Assembly (NCBI GenBank): GCA_017964745.1
Contig: JAGCRJ010000069.1
Coordinates: 1-14,374, forward strand
Reading direction: 5' to 3'
DNA: 14,374 nt
Source: Lachnospiraceae bacterium
Lineage (GTDB): Bacteria > Bacillota > Clostridia > Lachnospirales > Lachnospiraceae
The notes beneath the pieces are model-generated. The model did not search any database and had not been told where the DNA came from. It was given only the letters and a program-made list of their open reading frames with translations. The position numbers were made by a program, and so were the translations under genes. Positions 13,668-14,374 of this stretch are shown here, piece by piece. Positions within the stretch are counted from its first letter, which is position 1, and each line of letters starts with the position of its first letter.

Positions 13668-14374
13668 ATGCTGGTAGGTTCGGAAACTTCCAAGGGAATA
13701 GGAATTGGAGTTGCCAGGGTACTCGGACTGACGGAGATCTCGGAGATGGTTTCCGCGGGTTCGGTTGATGCTTTCTTTTCCGCGCTCAAACCGGGCACGG
13801 TTCTTGTCGCGAATCATCTGACTCCGTATATGGTCGCAAAGCTTAAGGCCTGCGGTGTGTCCGGGTTTGTGTGCGAGACCGGAGGAATGACTTCACACTC
13901 CGCTCTTGTTGCCCGCAGCATCGGACTTCCCGCGGTGTACGGCGTGACGGGTGCCACAAAGGCGATAGAAAACGGTGATACGGTGATCGTAGACGGCCTG
14001 AGCGGGTATGTTTACGAAAGGCCCGATCCCGCACTTGCGCTTGAATTTGCATGCAGAAAAGAAAAGTATATCGAGTCGAGAAAGGAACTTGAAAAGTTCT
14101 GCTCTATGAAGACAAAGATGGCCGATTCCGAAAGCGCAGAGGTCTTCTGCAATGTTAACGATATCGTCGATGTCATGCATTCGCTTGATAACGGCGGCGA
14201 AGGAATAGGACTTTACAGAACGGAGAATCTCTATGCCGAAGCGGGACATGCACCGGGCGAAGAGGAACAGGTCAGGGCGTATTCACGCATAGCACAGGCG
14301 ATGGACGGCCGTGAGGTCGTTATCCGTACGCTGGACATAGGCGGAGACAAGAGCCTTCCTTATCTCGATATGGA
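13668..14374 (+). CDS. Enzyme-I-like PEP phosphotransferase lacking the HPr-binding domain (3' truncated by window edge)
   Basis: The frame stays open from ATG 13668 to the right edge (235 codons seen). It is an enzyme-I homologue. The N-terminal strand GSETSKGIGIGVARVLG (4-20) matches the first strand of enzyme I. Only about 25 residues later comes the second half of the swivel: GTVLVANHLTPYM (43-55), then TGGMTSHSALVARS (71-84) with active His77, and LPAVYGV. Then a helix linker (about 119-146) and the PEP barrel: EGIGLYRTENLY (178-189) and VVIRTLDIGGDKSLPYL (217-233). In ordinary enzyme I about 110-120 residues of helical HPr-binding domain lie between the two swivel halves; these are absent. 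The start follows an in-frame TGA (13641-13643), so there is no longer reading. AGGGAG is 15 bases away and GCGGAA 10 bases away. Enzyme-I motifs, rather than pyruvate phosphate dikinase ones, set its family. Its role and phosphate acceptor are unknown. Confidence 0.9.
   Translation, partial: MLVGSETSKGIGIGVARVLGLTEISEMVSAGSVDAFFSALKPGTVLVANHLTPYMVAKLKACGVSGFVCETGGMTSHSALVARSIGLPAVYGVTGATKAIENGDTVIVDGLSGYVYERPDPALALEFACRKEKYIESRKELEKFCSMKTKMADSESAEVFCNVNDIVDVMHSLDNGGEGIGLYRTENLYAEAGHAPGEEEQVRAYSRIAQAMDGREVVIRTLDIGGDKSLPYLDM

Noticed and set aside
13641..13668. Possibility that the short enzyme-I homologue is a pseudogene remnant with its HPr domain cut off by a frameshift
   Set aside because: The N-terminal first swivel strand is present in the same frame as the rest, an in-frame TGA precedes it, the upstream DNA is a complete HAD gene, and no stop interrupts the 235 visible codons. 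An internal domain loss fits better than decay.

Overview
The window reads as a chromosomal stretch of a low-to-mid GC Gram-positive bacterium, most likely an anaerobic Clostridia member (Lachnospiraceae or Oscillospiraceae-like). This is inferred from the gene content (TrkA/TrkH, 1-phosphofructokinase, PTS enzyme I, MATE, CopA, a DUF6020-like membrane protein), AGGAG-type ribosome binding sites, and codon use rich in GGA, ATA and AGG. No species can be named from the sequence alone.

All eleven genes lie on the + strand and are packed end to end. The order is trkA (5' part missing), trkH, 1-phosphofructokinase, PTS enzyme I, MATE exporter, copper P-type ATPase, two related polytopic membrane proteins, a larger DUF6020-like membrane protein, a Cof-type HAD phosphatase, and a second enzyme-I-like gene that runs off the right edge. 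Junctions range from a 20-base overlap to a 19-base gap. There is no room for an internal terminator or a conventional intergenic promoter, so the window looks like one long polycistronic unit with translational coupling.

Region by region: bases 1-2047 encode the Trk potassium uptake system (cytosolic gating subunit plus membrane pore). Bases 2049-4656 encode a fructose-1-phosphate-type kinase and a full-length PEP-protein phosphotransferase, linking PEP and fructose metabolism. Bases 4653-8628 carry two export systems, MATE and CopA. Bases 8625-12885 carry three polytopic membrane proteins that look like glycosyltransferase-C-type or polymer-related proteins of unknown substrate. Bases 12866-14374 carry a sugar-phosphatase-like HAD protein and the second enzyme-I homologue.

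Two features stand out. First, the right-hand enzyme-I homologue keeps the phosphohistidine swivel domain and the start of the PEP-binding barrel, but lacks the roughly 110-120-residue helical HPr-binding domain; its active-site His is near residue 77 instead of about 185-190. It matches the PEP-enzyme phosphohistidine signature well, while the full-length enzyme I upstream deviates from it. Second, the CopA gene carries a C-terminal CopZ-like domain whose boundary coincides with a strong Shine-Dalgarno sequence and an in-frame ATG. The same gene could therefore make both a pump-chaperone fusion and a free 69-residue copper chaperone.
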